Assembly (NCBI GenBank): GCA_000424365.1
Contig: KE384175.1
Location: 1-64,000 of the forward strand
DNA: 64,000 nt
Source: Lachnospiraceae bacterium NK4A144
GTDB taxonomy: Bacteria > Bacillota > Clostridia > Lachnospirales > Lachnospiraceae
Direction: 5' to 3'
Below the pieces are notes generated by a model. It had not been told where the DNA came from and did not search any database. It was given only the letters and a program-made list of their open reading frames with translations. Positions 49,004-57,979 of the stretch are shown here, one piece after another (positions within the stretch are counted from its first letter, which is position 1; each line of letters starts with the position of its first letter). Made by a program: the position numbers and the translations under genes.

Positions 49004-50020
49004 ATGGAAGAGCGCGTAGTCGTTGTAGATGATGATGCGATCATATTAAAGAATGCCAACACGGTTCTTTCGGAAGCCGGATTTAAGGTTACATGCCTTA
49101 AAAGCGGTCGGCTTCTACTGGAATATGTCGTAAGGAACAAGATCGACATGCTGCTTTTGGACATAAAAATGCCGGATCTCGATGGCTTTGAGACTATGAA
49201 GCTTTTAAGAAAGTGGGAAAAAGAAAACGGGATGAAAGAGATACCTGTGATCTTTTTTACCGCCAATGACGACTGTGAATCGGAGATGAGCGGGCTGTCT
49301 TTAGGAGCTATGGATTTCATAAGAAAACCTTTTGTCGCAGAGGTTTTGATCCTTCGCGTCAGACATTTGCTGGATCTTATCAGGCTTCAGCGTGATCTTC
49401 ATGCGGAGGTTGAACGAAAGACTAAAGAGATTGAGGGATTATCGCTTCATGTAGTACACACTCTGGCTGATGCCATCGATGCAAAGGATGCGTATACCAA
49501 GGGTCATTCGGGAAGAGTCGCTGAGTACGCGCGTGAAATAGCTAAAAGAGCCGGTTATTCTATCGAAAAACAGGAAGAAATATACATGATGGGGCTGCTT
49601 CATGATGTTGGAAAGATTGGAGTGCCCGATGCTGTGATCAACAAACCCGGAAGACTTACGGATGAAGAGTTTGAAAAAATAAAAGCGCATCCCGGAAGGG
49701 GAGCGAAGATCCTTCAAAATATAGAGGAAATGCCCCAATTGGCTATAGGAGCAAGGTGGCATCATGAGCGCTTTGACGGAAGGGGATATCCTGATGGATT
49801 ATCGGGAGAGGATATTCCGGAAGAAGCAAGGATCATCGCTGTAGCAGATGCCTATGATGCCATGACCAGTAATAGGAGCTACAGAGACATCATCCCACAG
49901 GAAGTGGTAAAGGGCGAGCTGGAGAAAGGTTCGGGAACACAGTTTGATCCACAGTTTGCGTCAATAATGCTTGAAATAATAAAAGAAGACGTCGAATATA
50001 AACTTGTGGGTCACAAATAA
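49004..50020 (+). CDS. Response regulator with HD-GYP c-di-GMP phosphodiesterase
   Basis: A 338-residue protein. The receiver domain (1-120; VVVDDDAI, Asp ~52 in LLLDIKMPDLDG, Lys in FIRKPF) is joined by a helix to an HD-GYP domain (~150-330): DAYTKGHSGRVAEYA, LLHDVGKIGVPD and HHERFDGRGYPDGLSGEDIP. The HD pair and the GYP signature are intact, so c-di-GMP hydrolysis is expected. It follows a hybrid kinase and probably receives its phosphate, coupling that sensor to motile/sessile control. Confidence 0.92.
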   Translation: MEERVVVVDDDAIILKNANTVLSEAGFKVTCLKSGRLLLEYVVRNKIDMLLLDIKMPDLDGFETMKLLRKWEKENGMKEIPVIFFTANDDCESEMSGLSLGAMDFIRKPFVAEVLILRVRHLLDLIRLQRDLHAEVERKTKEIEGLSLHVVHTLADAIDAKDAYTKGHSGRVAEYAREIAKRAGYSIEKQEEIYMMGLLHDVGKIGVPDAVINKPGRLTDEEFEKIKAHPGRGAKILQNIEEMPQLAIGARWHHERFDGRGYPDGLSGEDIPEEARIIAVADAYDAMTSNRSYRDIIPQEVVKGELEKGSGTQFDPQFASIMLEIIKEDVEYKLVGHK

Positions 50021-50038
50021 AAATCCACATCAGTGTAA

Positions 50039-50078
50039 AACAGCTCTAAACCCGTGTGGGAACAGGAGCTGTTTTTTT
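50039..50078 (+). terminator. Terminator of the kinase/HD-GYP unit
   Basis: AACAGCTC (50039-50046) pairs with GAGCTGTT (50066-50072) followed by TTTTTTT. Confidence 0.75.
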
Positions 50079-50131
50079 ACTATGGTAATTTATAATTGCG
50101 CGAGATGGTTTAGCAATGAAGTAATTCATGT

Positions 50132-50152
50132 TACCATGATCGATGGTACAAT
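50132..50152 (+). promoter_or_regulatory. Promoter/operator of the LytTR gene
   Basis: The palindrome TACCAT-GATCG-ATGGTA (50132-50148) sits immediately before, and overlaps, a TACAAT -10 box (50147-50152); the -35 is weak. The leader then carries AGGGGG ahead of ATG 50177. Confidence 0.45.
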
Positions 50153-50176
50153 TTTTTGTGTTTTTTAGGGGGACTT

Positions 50177-50911
50177 ATGGATAGTAATGAACTGCGGATA
50201 GCCATCTGTGACGATGATAAATCGGATCGTGAGAAGATCAGTAGTCTTGTACAGGAATATTTAGACGAAAAAAAACAGAGAGCCGATGTGAAAATTTTTG
50301 ATCATCCGGATTCGCTCATAGAGGTATGCGAGAAATTCAGGCCTCATATATATGTACTGGATATAGTTATGCCGATGGTCACGGGGATTCAGGCGGCAAG
50401 GGAACTTAGATGGAATCAGCCTGATGCACAGATAATTTTTGCGACTTCAGAGAGCTCCTATGCGCTGGAGTCATTTGATGTAAATCCGATAAATTACATT
50501 CTGAAACCGATCGAAAAAGATAAACTTTTTTCAACACTCGATATGGCAATTTCCCGTGTGGATATTTCGAATGAAAAGAGTGTATCAATAAAGATCAAAG
50601 GCGGAATGCAGACACTTCGACTGGAGGAGATCCGTTACATAGAGTATAGAAACCATGTTGTTTCGTATCATATGAGCAATGGAGATATCATTTCAACGCC
50701 GACACTCAGGATCGGATTTGCGGAGTATATGGAAAATACTCATCCGGGGAAAGAATTTGTGAGATGCCATGAATCGATCGCTGCCAATATTTCGGCTATA
50801 GATAAGCTGACAAAAACAGATATCACGCTGCGCGGCGGTGAACAGATACCGGTTTCTAAAAGCAGATATGCTGAGGTTATGGATAGCTATATGGATTACA
50901 GGTTTTTATAA
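50177..50911 (+). CDS. LytTR-family response regulator
   Basis: A 244-residue regulator. The receiver domain (1-120) has AICDDDKSDR and Asp ~61 (YVLDIVMPMVTG); the LytTR DNA-binding domain (~140-240) has EIRYIEYRNHVVSYHMSNGD, FVRCHESIAANISAI and PVSKSRYAEVMDSY. Such regulators bind pairs of ~9-bp direct repeats 21 bp apart. The GHKL kinase at 52626 is the probable partner although two genes lie between. Start 50177 follows AGGGGG. Confidence 0.88.
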   Translation: MDSNELRIAICDDDKSDREKISSLVQEYLDEKKQRADVKIFDHPDSLIEVCEKFRPHIYVLDIVMPMVTGIQAARELRWNQPDAQIIFATSESSYALESFDVNPINYILKPIEKDKLFSTLDMAISRVDISNEKSVSIKIKGGMQTLRLEEIRYIEYRNHVVSYHMSNGDIISTPTLRIGFAEYMENTHPGKEFVRCHESIAANISAIDKLTKTDITLRGGEQIPVSKSRYAEVMDSYMDYRFL

Positions 50912-50929
50912 ATCTCCGGAGGATATGAT

Positions 50930-51136
50930 ATGGATGAAAAAAGAAGTACCTACGATATACCAAAACGGGACGGAAGTGTGTGGCCGGAAGACATATGTCC
51001 CGCATATACCCCCAGAGAAGATGCTATTCCCAGCCTGAAAGGCTGTTGGTACTGTAAATATGCAGATTTTCATCTCAAGGAAGAAAGAGCTCTGGAAGTG
51101 GGGATCTGCAAATGGCCAAAGAAGGTCATTGATTAG
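50930..51136 (+). CDS. Small cysteine-containing hypothetical protein
   Basis: A 68-residue protein, unrecognised. Four cysteines (ICPAY; GCWYCKYADFH; GICKWPKK) suggest a small zinc-binding protein. GGAGG precedes the ATG, it is 18 bp after the LytTR gene and 12 bp before the MATE gene, so it is probably translated within the operon. Confidence 0.6.
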   Translation: MDEKRSTYDIPKRDGSVWPEDICPAYTPREDAIPSLKGCWYCKYADFHLKEERALEVGICKWPKKVID

Positions 51137-51148
51137 GAGATGGTTCAA

Positions 51149-52558
51149 ATGAAGAATAAAATAATAGGAAATGGTGCTTTTTATAAGAGCACGTTAGCGA
51201 TAGCTGTGCCTATAATGCTGCAGCAGCTTATACAGAGCATGGTATCGCTGATAGATAATTTTATGGTATCGGGACTTGGAGATGTCTCGATGTCGGGAGT
51301 TAATATAGCGGGTCAGATACTTTTTGTATTTTTGATATTTACAAACACGATCTGTATGGCGGGCGGAATATTTTTAACCCAGTTCTTTGGAGCAAAAGAT
51401 AAGGGCGGAATGCAGCAGGCATTTATGTTTAAGCTGCTCATGGGTTTTGCGGCACTGATACCATTCCTTTTGGTATGTCTTGTTTTTCCGAGACAAATAT
51501 TGTCTCTAATGGTTATCGGAAATACAGAGGCTCCGCTCATTTTGGATGAAGCCGTGAAATATATACGGATAATGTCTCTCATCGGACTCCCGATGACAGT
51601 ATCGGTATGTATTGCAAGTTCGCTAAGGGACATGGGAAAAGTAAGGATCCCATTGATGGTAACTATAGTAGCAACTCTTACAAATACTATGTTTAACTAT
51701 CTTTTGATCTACGGTAATTTTGGATTTCCGGCGCTCGGAGTCAGAGGCGCGGCATATGCTACTGTTATCGCAAGGACAGTGGAGTTTGTGATATTTGCTG
51801 TCATATACTTTAAAACAAAGCCGGCATTTGCAGTACGGCCGAGCCGGGAATTTGTCCTGGACAAAAAATTGACTCGGGAAATACTTAAAAAAGGTGCACT
51901 CATGCTGTTTTGTGAGATGACATGGGTTCTTTCCGAAACAATAACCACAGCGATCTATAACGGAAGAGGCGGAGCAGATGTTGTTTCGGGAATGGCTTCC
52001 AGCTTTGCTATAGCAAATCTTTTCTTTGTAGCGTTTACAGGTATCTATTCCTCAACCAGTGTCATCCTTGGAAAGACGCTTGGAGAAGGTGAACTTGAAA
52101 AGGCACGCAGAGAAAAAACATGGCTTTTGACAGGGGCAGCTATATTTGGACTTTTGATGATGTTTGTTGGGTTTGCAACAACACTTATTGTCCCGATCGT
52201 ATTTGGAAAGCTTAGTCCAAACGCGATTGCTATTTCCAGAAATATGGTCATCCTGATGTCATTTTTCATGCCGGTATGGGTATTCTTCAACGCGCAGCAG
52301 GCTGTCGCAAGAGCCGGCGGTGATACAAAGATGGGAGCCTATGCAGATGCGGGGATGACGATAGTAGTAATGCTGCCGATGTTATTTGTACTTGGCAGAT
52401 ATACTGATATCGGGCCGGTACAGATGTATCTTTGTGTTAAGTTACTAGATGTCATAAAAATCGGGATTTTTCATTTCTGGCTGAAAAAAGAGCACTGGCT
52501 TAAGAATCTGACAAAAGAACAAAGTAGTGCTATGCTTGGAAATGGGGAGCTTACGTAA
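51149..52558 (+). CDS. MATE-family efflux transporter
   Basis: A 469-residue inner-membrane protein with twelve helices in two MatE repeats (PIMLQQLIQSMVSLIDNFMVSGLGDVSMSGVNIAGQ; second repeat from ALMLFCEMTWVLSETITTAIYNGRGGADVVSGMA). It is expected to export organic cations or drugs in exchange for Na+ or H+. ATG 51149 is preferred over 51140, because the AGGAG site touches 51140. Confidence 0.92.
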   Translation: MKNKIIGNGAFYKSTLAIAVPIMLQQLIQSMVSLIDNFMVSGLGDVSMSGVNIAGQILFVFLIFTNTICMAGGIFLTQFFGAKDKGGMQQAFMFKLLMGFAALIPFLLVCLVFPRQILSLMVIGNTEAPLILDEAVKYIRIMSLIGLPMTVSVCIASSLRDMGKVRIPLMVTIVATLTNTMFNYLLIYGNFGFPALGVRGAAYATVIARTVEFVIFAVIYFKTKPAFAVRPSREFVLDKKLTREILKKGALMLFCEMTWVLSETITTAIYNGRGGADVVSGMASSFAIANLFFVAFTGIYSSTSVILGKTLGEGELEKARREKTWLLTGAAIFGLLMMFVGFATTLIVPIVFGKLSPNAIAISRNMVILMSFFMPVWVFFNAQQAVARAGGDTKMGAYADAGMTIVVMLPMLFVLGRYTDIGPVQMYLCVKLLDVIKIGIFHFWLKKEHWLKNLTKEQSSAMLGNGELT

Positions 52559-52625
52559 CAATTAAGAACAGTTACGAATTTGCAAAATAAGAAGATTATG
52601 TCATGACTTTTAGGGGGACAGATTT

Positions 52626-54245
52626 ATGCGTGACTTTCTTTTGGCGGCAATAATCATTAGCTTATTTGCCATGCTTTTTGAAGGTTTTATAGTTTTTAGA
52701 AATCTAAAAAATAAACTACACGCATATCTGTTCCTTAACTGTATCGTGATGCTTGCGAGTAATACAGGATATCTTTTAGAGCTGTTATCGAAGACGGAGG
52801 ATGCTTATATTTCAGCGCTCAAGTTTTCATATGCAGGAAGAGTCTGGATAGTATTCTCGCTTTTTATGTTTACGGCAGAACTATGCCATATCAAAATTCC
52901 TAAAGTTGTCGTAGGGGCATTTATACTGATAGATGCAGCAGTATATTCACTGATATTTACGCTGCAGAACCATGTACTTTATTATTCAAAGATCTGGTTT
53001 GATAAGAGCGGTATGTTTCCGGTTCTACTGCATAGAAATGGTATTGTTCATAAAGTGTTTATGCAATACCAGGCTGTTGCGATCGTCATAATCCTTTCGT
53101 GTCTTATCAGATCCATAAAAAACTGCAAAGGGAAGATCGCAAAAAAGCGTTCTCTGATCATAATCTGCGGCTTTTTTGTGGCTTCAGCTCTTTATATAAT
53201 GCAGATCTCGCATGCTTTCTTTGTCACGTATTATTTTGATATTTCGTTTTTGGGAAATGTTGCGATCACTATTTCAATGTTTATTGCCATTTTCAAGTAT
53301 AACCTGTTGGGGATCATTGATCTTGCAAGAGAGTATATCATCGACAGATTATCGGAAGGAGTCATTGCGGTAGACCCTGACGGAAGAGCGGAGTATTACA
53401 ATGAACATGCAAAAGTGCTTTATCCTGAAATAACGAAAAATCCACAAAATATAGTAAACGGGCTCCGTGAAGCTGTTATTAGGGGTGACACTATAACTAT
53501 CGGTGACAGATATTACACACCGGAGGAAAAGGAGCTTTCCGCAGACGGAGAGGTTATCGGAAAACTATATGCCCTCGTTGACGCAACGGTTCTTAAGCAG
53601 CGGGAATATAAGTTAAAATCTGACGCGGCTATTCTGGAAATGGCAGCGAACAGCATGAGAGACCGCCTGTGCGCTACGGAAGAAATACTTAGCCGTGACA
53701 GAACAATGCGTCATGACAGGAGGCATTTTGAAGCGCTTTTATTATCGTTGATAAGTGAGGGAAAAACAGATGAGGCAAGAAAGTGCCTTGAAGAGAGATT
53801 ATCGCAGGAGCCTCACGCTTTTAAGCGTTATTGTGAGAATGCTACGGTTAATGCCGCTATCATGCATTATGTAACAATGGCAGAGCGAAAGGATATAAAG
53901 GTAACGGTATCTGCTAATATCCCGTATGAAGTGGGAGTTGATGAGATGCAGCTTGCAATAGCTATCAGTAACCTTCTGGAAAATGCCATTCATGCATGCG
54001 AGAAAGTTTCTGAAAATGAGCGTTTTATCGAGGTTACAGCCAAGTATAAGGAGCAGCTTCTTTTGGAAATAGCGAATTCCTGTGATGGCAAACCGGAGTT
54101 TGATGAAGATGGGCATCCGGTAGCGAAAAAAGAAGGGCATGGGATCGGAACCAGAAGTGTTCTTGATTTTGTTTCGAAAACAAATAGTGAGATCAGATAT
54201 ATCGCTGAAGATGGCGAATTTAAGGTACGCATGATAGTAGGCTAA
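52626..54245 (+). CDS. GHKL sensor histidine kinase with 7TM-type N-terminus
   Basis: A 539-residue kinase. About seven membrane helices fill residues 1-235, followed by a degenerate PAS-like region (RLSEGVIAVDPDGRAEYYNEHAKVLYPEI). The phosphoacceptor region is RTMRHDRRHFEALLLSL (His ~361) and the GHKL ATPase is AIAISNLLENAIHACEK and GHGIGTRSVLDF. This class pairs with LytTR regulators; the one at 50177 is closest. Twelve bp downstream begins a sugar-binding lipoprotein gene, suggesting that the kinase reports on an extracellular carbohydrate. Confidence 0.85.
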   Translation: MRDFLLAAIIISLFAMLFEGFIVFRNLKNKLHAYLFLNCIVMLASNTGYLLELLSKTEDAYISALKFSYAGRVWIVFSLFMFTAELCHIKIPKVVVGAFILIDAAVYSLIFTLQNHVLYYSKIWFDKSGMFPVLLHRNGIVHKVFMQYQAVAIVIILSCLIRSIKNCKGKIAKKRSLIIICGFFVASALYIMQISHAFFVTYYFDISFLGNVAITISMFIAIFKYNLLGIIDLAREYIIDRLSEGVIAVDPDGRAEYYNEHAKVLYPEITKNPQNIVNGLREAVIRGDTITIGDRYYTPEEKELSADGEVIGKLYALVDATVLKQREYKLKSDAAILEMAANSMRDRLCATEEILSRDRTMRHDRRHFEALLLSLISEGKTDEARKCLEERLSQEPHAFKRYCENATVNAAIMHYVTMAERKDIKVTVSANIPYEVGVDEMQLAIAISNLLENAIHACEKVSENERFIEVTAKYKEQLLLEIANSCDGKPEFDEDGHPVAKKEGHGIGTRSVLDFVSKTNSEIRYIAEDGEFKVRMIVG

Positions 54246-54257
54246 GGGGAGTGATTT

Positions 54258-55568
54258 ATGGGGAAAGGTGCATGTTTTCTTTTATCTATGGTCATGTGCA
54301 TGAGTCTGCTTTCGGGCTGTGAGCAGAAAGCGACGGAAGGGAAAACAACTATAACTTTTAAGACCTGGAATCCGGCGGATTCCGGACCGGATAGTCCGAT
54401 CTACAGGATCATAGATTCTTTTGAAAAAGAAAATCCCGATGTTCATGTTAAGTATAAGTTTGTGAGGTCTGATGCATATCAGGAGCACATGCGTGTAGAA
54501 CTGATAGGAGAGAATGGCCCTGATGTATATGGTATAAGCGCCGGATCAGCTTTTGATTCATTTCGTATTTTTGAGGAAGATCTGACACCTTACTGCGAAA
54601 GAACCTGGGGAGATGAGCTGCAGGACAAGTTTTTGGGGCAATGCATGGATTATGTAAGTGATGCAGATGGAAAGATCTATGGATTGCCACTGGGACTTAC
54701 TTATGCGGGATACATGTGGGCAGATGTAAATATGCTGAGTAAATATGGATGCGAAGTACCGTCTAACTATGAGAATCTTCAGGCGACATGCCTGAAACTT
54801 CGTGAAAATGGGCAATATCCATTGGCTATCGGTGCAAAGGATTCATGGGTAGATCTTGATCTGTGGATGTCGATCGCAGCGGATATCGACAGAAATGCTC
54901 TATACGATGCGATTGATGGAAAGGCATCATTTGAGTCAGAACCGATCATAGAATCCTTCAGGATATGGCAGGACTGTTTTAATAACGGAGTTTTTCAGGA
55001 TAATGCCGTTAAAATGCCTATTTACGATAAAGTTAATGACATGTTTCAACGTGAGGGAAGTATTCCCATGTTTGTAAATGGATCATGGGCAATGAATATG
55101 TACACGGTAGGTGATGAAAAAACGCGTTCAGTTTTTGACAGAGAAGGAGCAGAACATAGGGCTTTTTTGATCGACTGGAATAATGATGGGAAAGTATCGC
55201 CTGTAACTGCAAATGCAGATGTGATACTTTGTCTAAATCCTGAATCCCGTCAGAAAGAGGCGGCATTTCGGTTTATGGCATATCTGGTAAATGAAGGACA
55301 GGAAGTCTTGGTAAATCAGTATCTTGAATACATGCCATCCAGAGCTGATATGGAGCTTAATGTTCAGGGATTGAGTGAAGACGGGGAAAAGAATCTTGAA
55401 TTTATCATAGAAAATGGAAAAACAAATGTTGCCGGCCCCAGAGGAATTAAGTATGAAGACCTGAGTCTTTCAGTGTGTGATGCTCTTAAAAAAATGGCGC
55501 TTGGGAAGATCACTCCGAAAGAAGCGGCCGGCAAGGTTCAGCAGGTATCAAACGAATTACATCGTTGA
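54258..55568 (+). CDS. Sugar ABC transporter-type solute-binding lipoprotein
   Basis: A 436-residue family-1 extracellular solute-binding protein. The lipobox is SLLSGCEQ (Cys ~21). The mature part has ITFKTWNPADSGPDSPIYRIIDSFEKENPDVHVKYKFV and, later, MFQREGSIPMFVNGSWAMNMY. No permease or ATPase genes are adjacent; instead it is translationally linked to a sensor kinase. It may serve as a ligand receptor for the kinase. Its 3' end overlaps the convergent LacI gene by 12 bp. Confidence 0.88.
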   Translation: MGKGACFLLSMVMCMSLLSGCEQKATEGKTTITFKTWNPADSGPDSPIYRIIDSFEKENPDVHVKYKFVRSDAYQEHMRVELIGENGPDVYGISAGSAFDSFRIFEEDLTPYCERTWGDELQDKFLGQCMDYVSDADGKIYGLPLGLTYAGYMWADVNMLSKYGCEVPSNYENLQATCLKLRENGQYPLAIGAKDSWVDLDLWMSIAADIDRNALYDAIDGKASFESEPIIESFRIWQDCFNNGVFQDNAVKMPIYDKVNDMFQREGSIPMFVNGSWAMNMYTVGDEKTRSVFDREGAEHRAFLIDWNNDGKVSPVTANADVILCLNPESRQKEAAFRFMAYLVNEGQEVLVNQYLEYMPSRADMELNVQGLSEDGEKNLEFIIENGKTNVAGPRGIKYEDLSLSVCDALKKMALGKITPKEAAGKVQQVSNELHR

Positions 55569-56552
55569 TTCTCGTTCAAATAATGTGGCGGATAATGTCA
55601 GGTGCTGAGTATGTGGCTTTGAGCCTTCCTGTGTCTCTACTGCACGGATGAGCATGGAAGCAGCTTCAGCACCTATTTCTTCGCCAGGAAGCTCAAAGGA
55701 TGTAAGAGATGTTTCCAGCATATTTCCGATCTGAACACCTGTCATACTGAGGACTTTTACCTCATCAGGAACTTTGATACCACGGTCTTTAAGTGCACGC
55801 ATGGAGCCCATTCCCTGAGAATCATTGGCAACCATGATGGCGTCGATGTCAGTATAAGCATCTAATAGATTAAGAGTGCAGTCGTATCCGTATTCGGCAC
55901 CCTGCAGAAGAGCCTCGCCTGAAGTCTGTATCTCATCAAGCTCCAGTTCTGATATGGCACGTTTATATCCTTTATAACGATCAGCATAGGGTGATAGAGA
56001 CATGGAAGCATTTATCAGACCGATTCTCCGGCAGCCTTTTTCGTATAAATGATGAACGGCCTGGTAGCCTATATCTTCGTAGTCAACGACCACACTGCTG
56101 AGGCTGTGGTCGAACTGTCTGATCACCTGTATAACAGGCATTTCTGTATTTATATCACGTATGAGCCTCTTATTATTACCTGTTGCGGCGATGATTATCC
56201 CATCGATGAAACCGTTTCTCAGTTTGTTGAGACTGACTTTTTCTATATTTCCGTCATTTCCGGTATTGATCATGATGGTCGCATAGCCATCTTTACTAGC
56301 CTCTTTTTCGATGCCGCAGGCAATCTCAGAAAAGATGGAAAATGTTACTTTAGGTATAACTACAGCAAGGGTTTTAAGCTTTCCCTGCCTGAGTCCACGG
56401 GCAAGTATATTTGGTTTGTAACTCAATTCTTTAACCGCAGCCATGATCCGGGCTTTGGTGTCAGGATGTACATATGAAGTATTATTTAATGCTCTGGAAA
56501 CCGTAGATACATCAACATGAGCCAGAGCAGCCACGTCTTTTAAAGTCGCCAT
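55557..56552 (-). CDS. LacI-family transcriptional regulator
   Basis: A 331-residue repressor with N-terminal HTH (TLKDVAALAHVDVSTVSRALNNTSYVHPDTKARI, ~3-36), hinge helix (ELSYKPNILARGLRQG) and periplasmic-binding-protein-like sensor domain (LAVVIPKVTFSIFSEIACGIEKEA; MVANDSQGMGSMRALKDRGIKVPDEV). It is divergent from the dapA-like gene. Two identical 17-bp operators lie between them, one overlapping its own -35 and one at the start site of the other gene. Confidence 0.92.
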   Translation of the reverse strand: MATLKDVAALAHVDVSTVSRALNNTSYVHPDTKARIMAAVKELSYKPNILARGLRQGKLKTLAVVIPKVTFSIFSEIACGIEKEASKDGYATIMINTGNDGNIEKVSLNKLRNGFIDGIIIAATGNNKRLIRDINTEMPVIQVIRQFDHSLSSVVVDYEDIGYQAVHHLYEKGCRRIGLINASMSLSPYADRYKGYKRAISELELDEIQTSGEALLQGAEYGYDCTLNLLDAYTDIDAIMVANDSQGMGSMRALKDRGIKVPDEVKVLSMTGVQIGNMLETSLTSFELPGEEIGAEAASMLIRAVETQEGSKPHTQHLTLSATLFERESTM

Positions 56553-56660
56553 TTCGTATTCCCCTCACAGATCATCTATGTTTTGGAATTATTAATGCCG
56601 ATTATCTGTTCATTTTTTCTATAAGAATGGTAAATGAGTATGATAAAGCACTATATAAGT

Positions 56661-56905
56661 ATAATAACAGCTATTTAGCTGTAATACAAACGATTGCACA
56701 GAAACTGTTCATAACACGTTGAAGTGATCATATATAAATATTGACTTTAAAACTGCACAATTTCAAAATGGTTAAATAGTCAAAAACATACAATTTGTGC
56801 AAAAATATGCAGAGGTTGTGCAAAATGTTGCAGAAGGATTGCATTTTATTGCCTTGGTTTTTGTGAAGTGTTATAACTAGACCATAGTTAATACAAACGA
56901 TTGCA
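56661..56905. promoter_or_regulatory. Divergent lacI / lyase control region with twin operators
   Basis: The 17-bp sequence TAATACAAACGATTGCA occurs at 56682-56698 and 56889-56905; its core AAACGATT fits the LacI-type AAnCGnTT. On the minus strand TTGTAT (56689-56684), 17 bp, TATTAT (56666-56661) forms the lacI promoter, its spacer holding ACAGCTA-TT-TAGCTGT. On the plus strand TTGCCT (56849-56854), 17 bp, TATAAC (56872-56877) is the lyase promoter. TTGTGCAAAA appears twice at 56795 and 56816, 21 bp apart, upstream of it. Confidence 0.7.
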
Positions 56906-56977
56906 TAAAGACAAGGCGCCGTGTCTTTGTAGATCAGAAATCAAAAAAGACTAATATCCAAAAGGAGAATATACATT

Positions 56978-57949
56978 ATGGCAAAGACAAAGAACTTCAA
57001 GACAATCTTCCCTGCAGTTTCAGTACCTCTCAATGATGACTACTCCATTAACGAGCCGGAGTTCAGAGCATATCTTCGCTGGATCAAGAGCTTTTATGAT
57101 CAGGGCATTCAGGGTCTTGTCTGCAACGGACATACAGGTGAGATCACAGGACTTTCAAGAGCAGAGAGAAAGAGAGTTATCGAGATCTGTGCTGAAGAGT
57201 GCGGAGACAAGATGACTATCGTATCCGGTGTTAACTGTGAGAATACGATCGAATCTATCGAGATGGCAGCTGAGGCAAAGGCAGCCGGAGCAGATGCGAT
57301 CCTCCTCATGCCTCCTCATATGTGGCTGAGATTTGGAATGAATCCGGATGCACCGTTTGAGTACATCAAGGATGTTGCAGAGGGAGCAGACATCGATATC
57401 ATCATCCATCTTTATCCTGCTACATCAAAGGCATTCTATCCGGTTGAGACACTTATCAAGATGTGCAAAGAGATCGATCATGTAAAGTGCATCAAGATGG
57501 GAACCCGTGTAACTTCTATCTATGAGCATGATGTAAGACTTCTTCGTAAGGAGTGCCCGGATATCAGCCTTATCACATGTCATGATGAGACACTTTGCGT
57601 ATCATGGTTCCCGGGAATGGACGGAGCACTTATCGGATTCGCAGGCTGCGTACCGGAGCTTATCTGCCCGGCAAGAGAAGTATTTGCAAATCCTGATAAG
57701 CACACACTGAAGGAAGCTCAGGAGTGGAGCGATCGTATCTATCACATCAGCCAGGCAATCTACGGTGGTGGACAGCCTTCCGGAGAAGCTCATGCAAGAC
57801 TGAAGGAAACTCTTGTACAGAGAGGAATCTTCACAAGCGGCCTTATGAGAAAGCCGGTTCTTCCTCTTAATCAGGAAGAAAAAGACTGGATCGCACAGGG
57901 AATCAAGAACAGCGGTCTTGAAAAAGTTGATATGAGTAAGTTTGCATAA
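56978..57949 (+). CDS. Dihydrodipicolinate synthase/N-acetylneuraminate lyase family protein
   Basis: A 323-residue class I aldolase-fold enzyme. The Schiff-base lysine is in VKCIKMGT (~170), the family Tyr in IIHLYPATS (~145), and the substrate loop NGHTGEITGLSRAERKRVIEI (~50). The LacI-type control and coupling to a transporter point to a catabolic sugar-acid or keto-acid lyase rather than lysine synthesis. Codon use is strongly biased (frequent ATC, GCA, CTT), suggesting high expression. The substrate is unknown. Confidence 0.88.
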   Translation: MAKTKNFKTIFPAVSVPLNDDYSINEPEFRAYLRWIKSFYDQGIQGLVCNGHTGEITGLSRAERKRVIEICAEECGDKMTIVSGVNCENTIESIEMAAEAKAAGADAILLMPPHMWLRFGMNPDAPFEYIKDVAEGADIDIIIHLYPATSKAFYPVETLIKMCKEIDHVKCIKMGTRVTSIYEHDVRLLRKECPDISLITCHDETLCVSWFPGMDGALIGFAGCVPELICPAREVFANPDKHTLKEAQEWSDRIYHISQAIYGGGQPSGEAHARLKETLVQRGIFTSGLMRKPVLPLNQEEKDWIAQGIKNSGLEKVDMSKFA

Positions 57950-57979
57950 GACTCGACACAAGGGGTATAGAGGTGGTAT

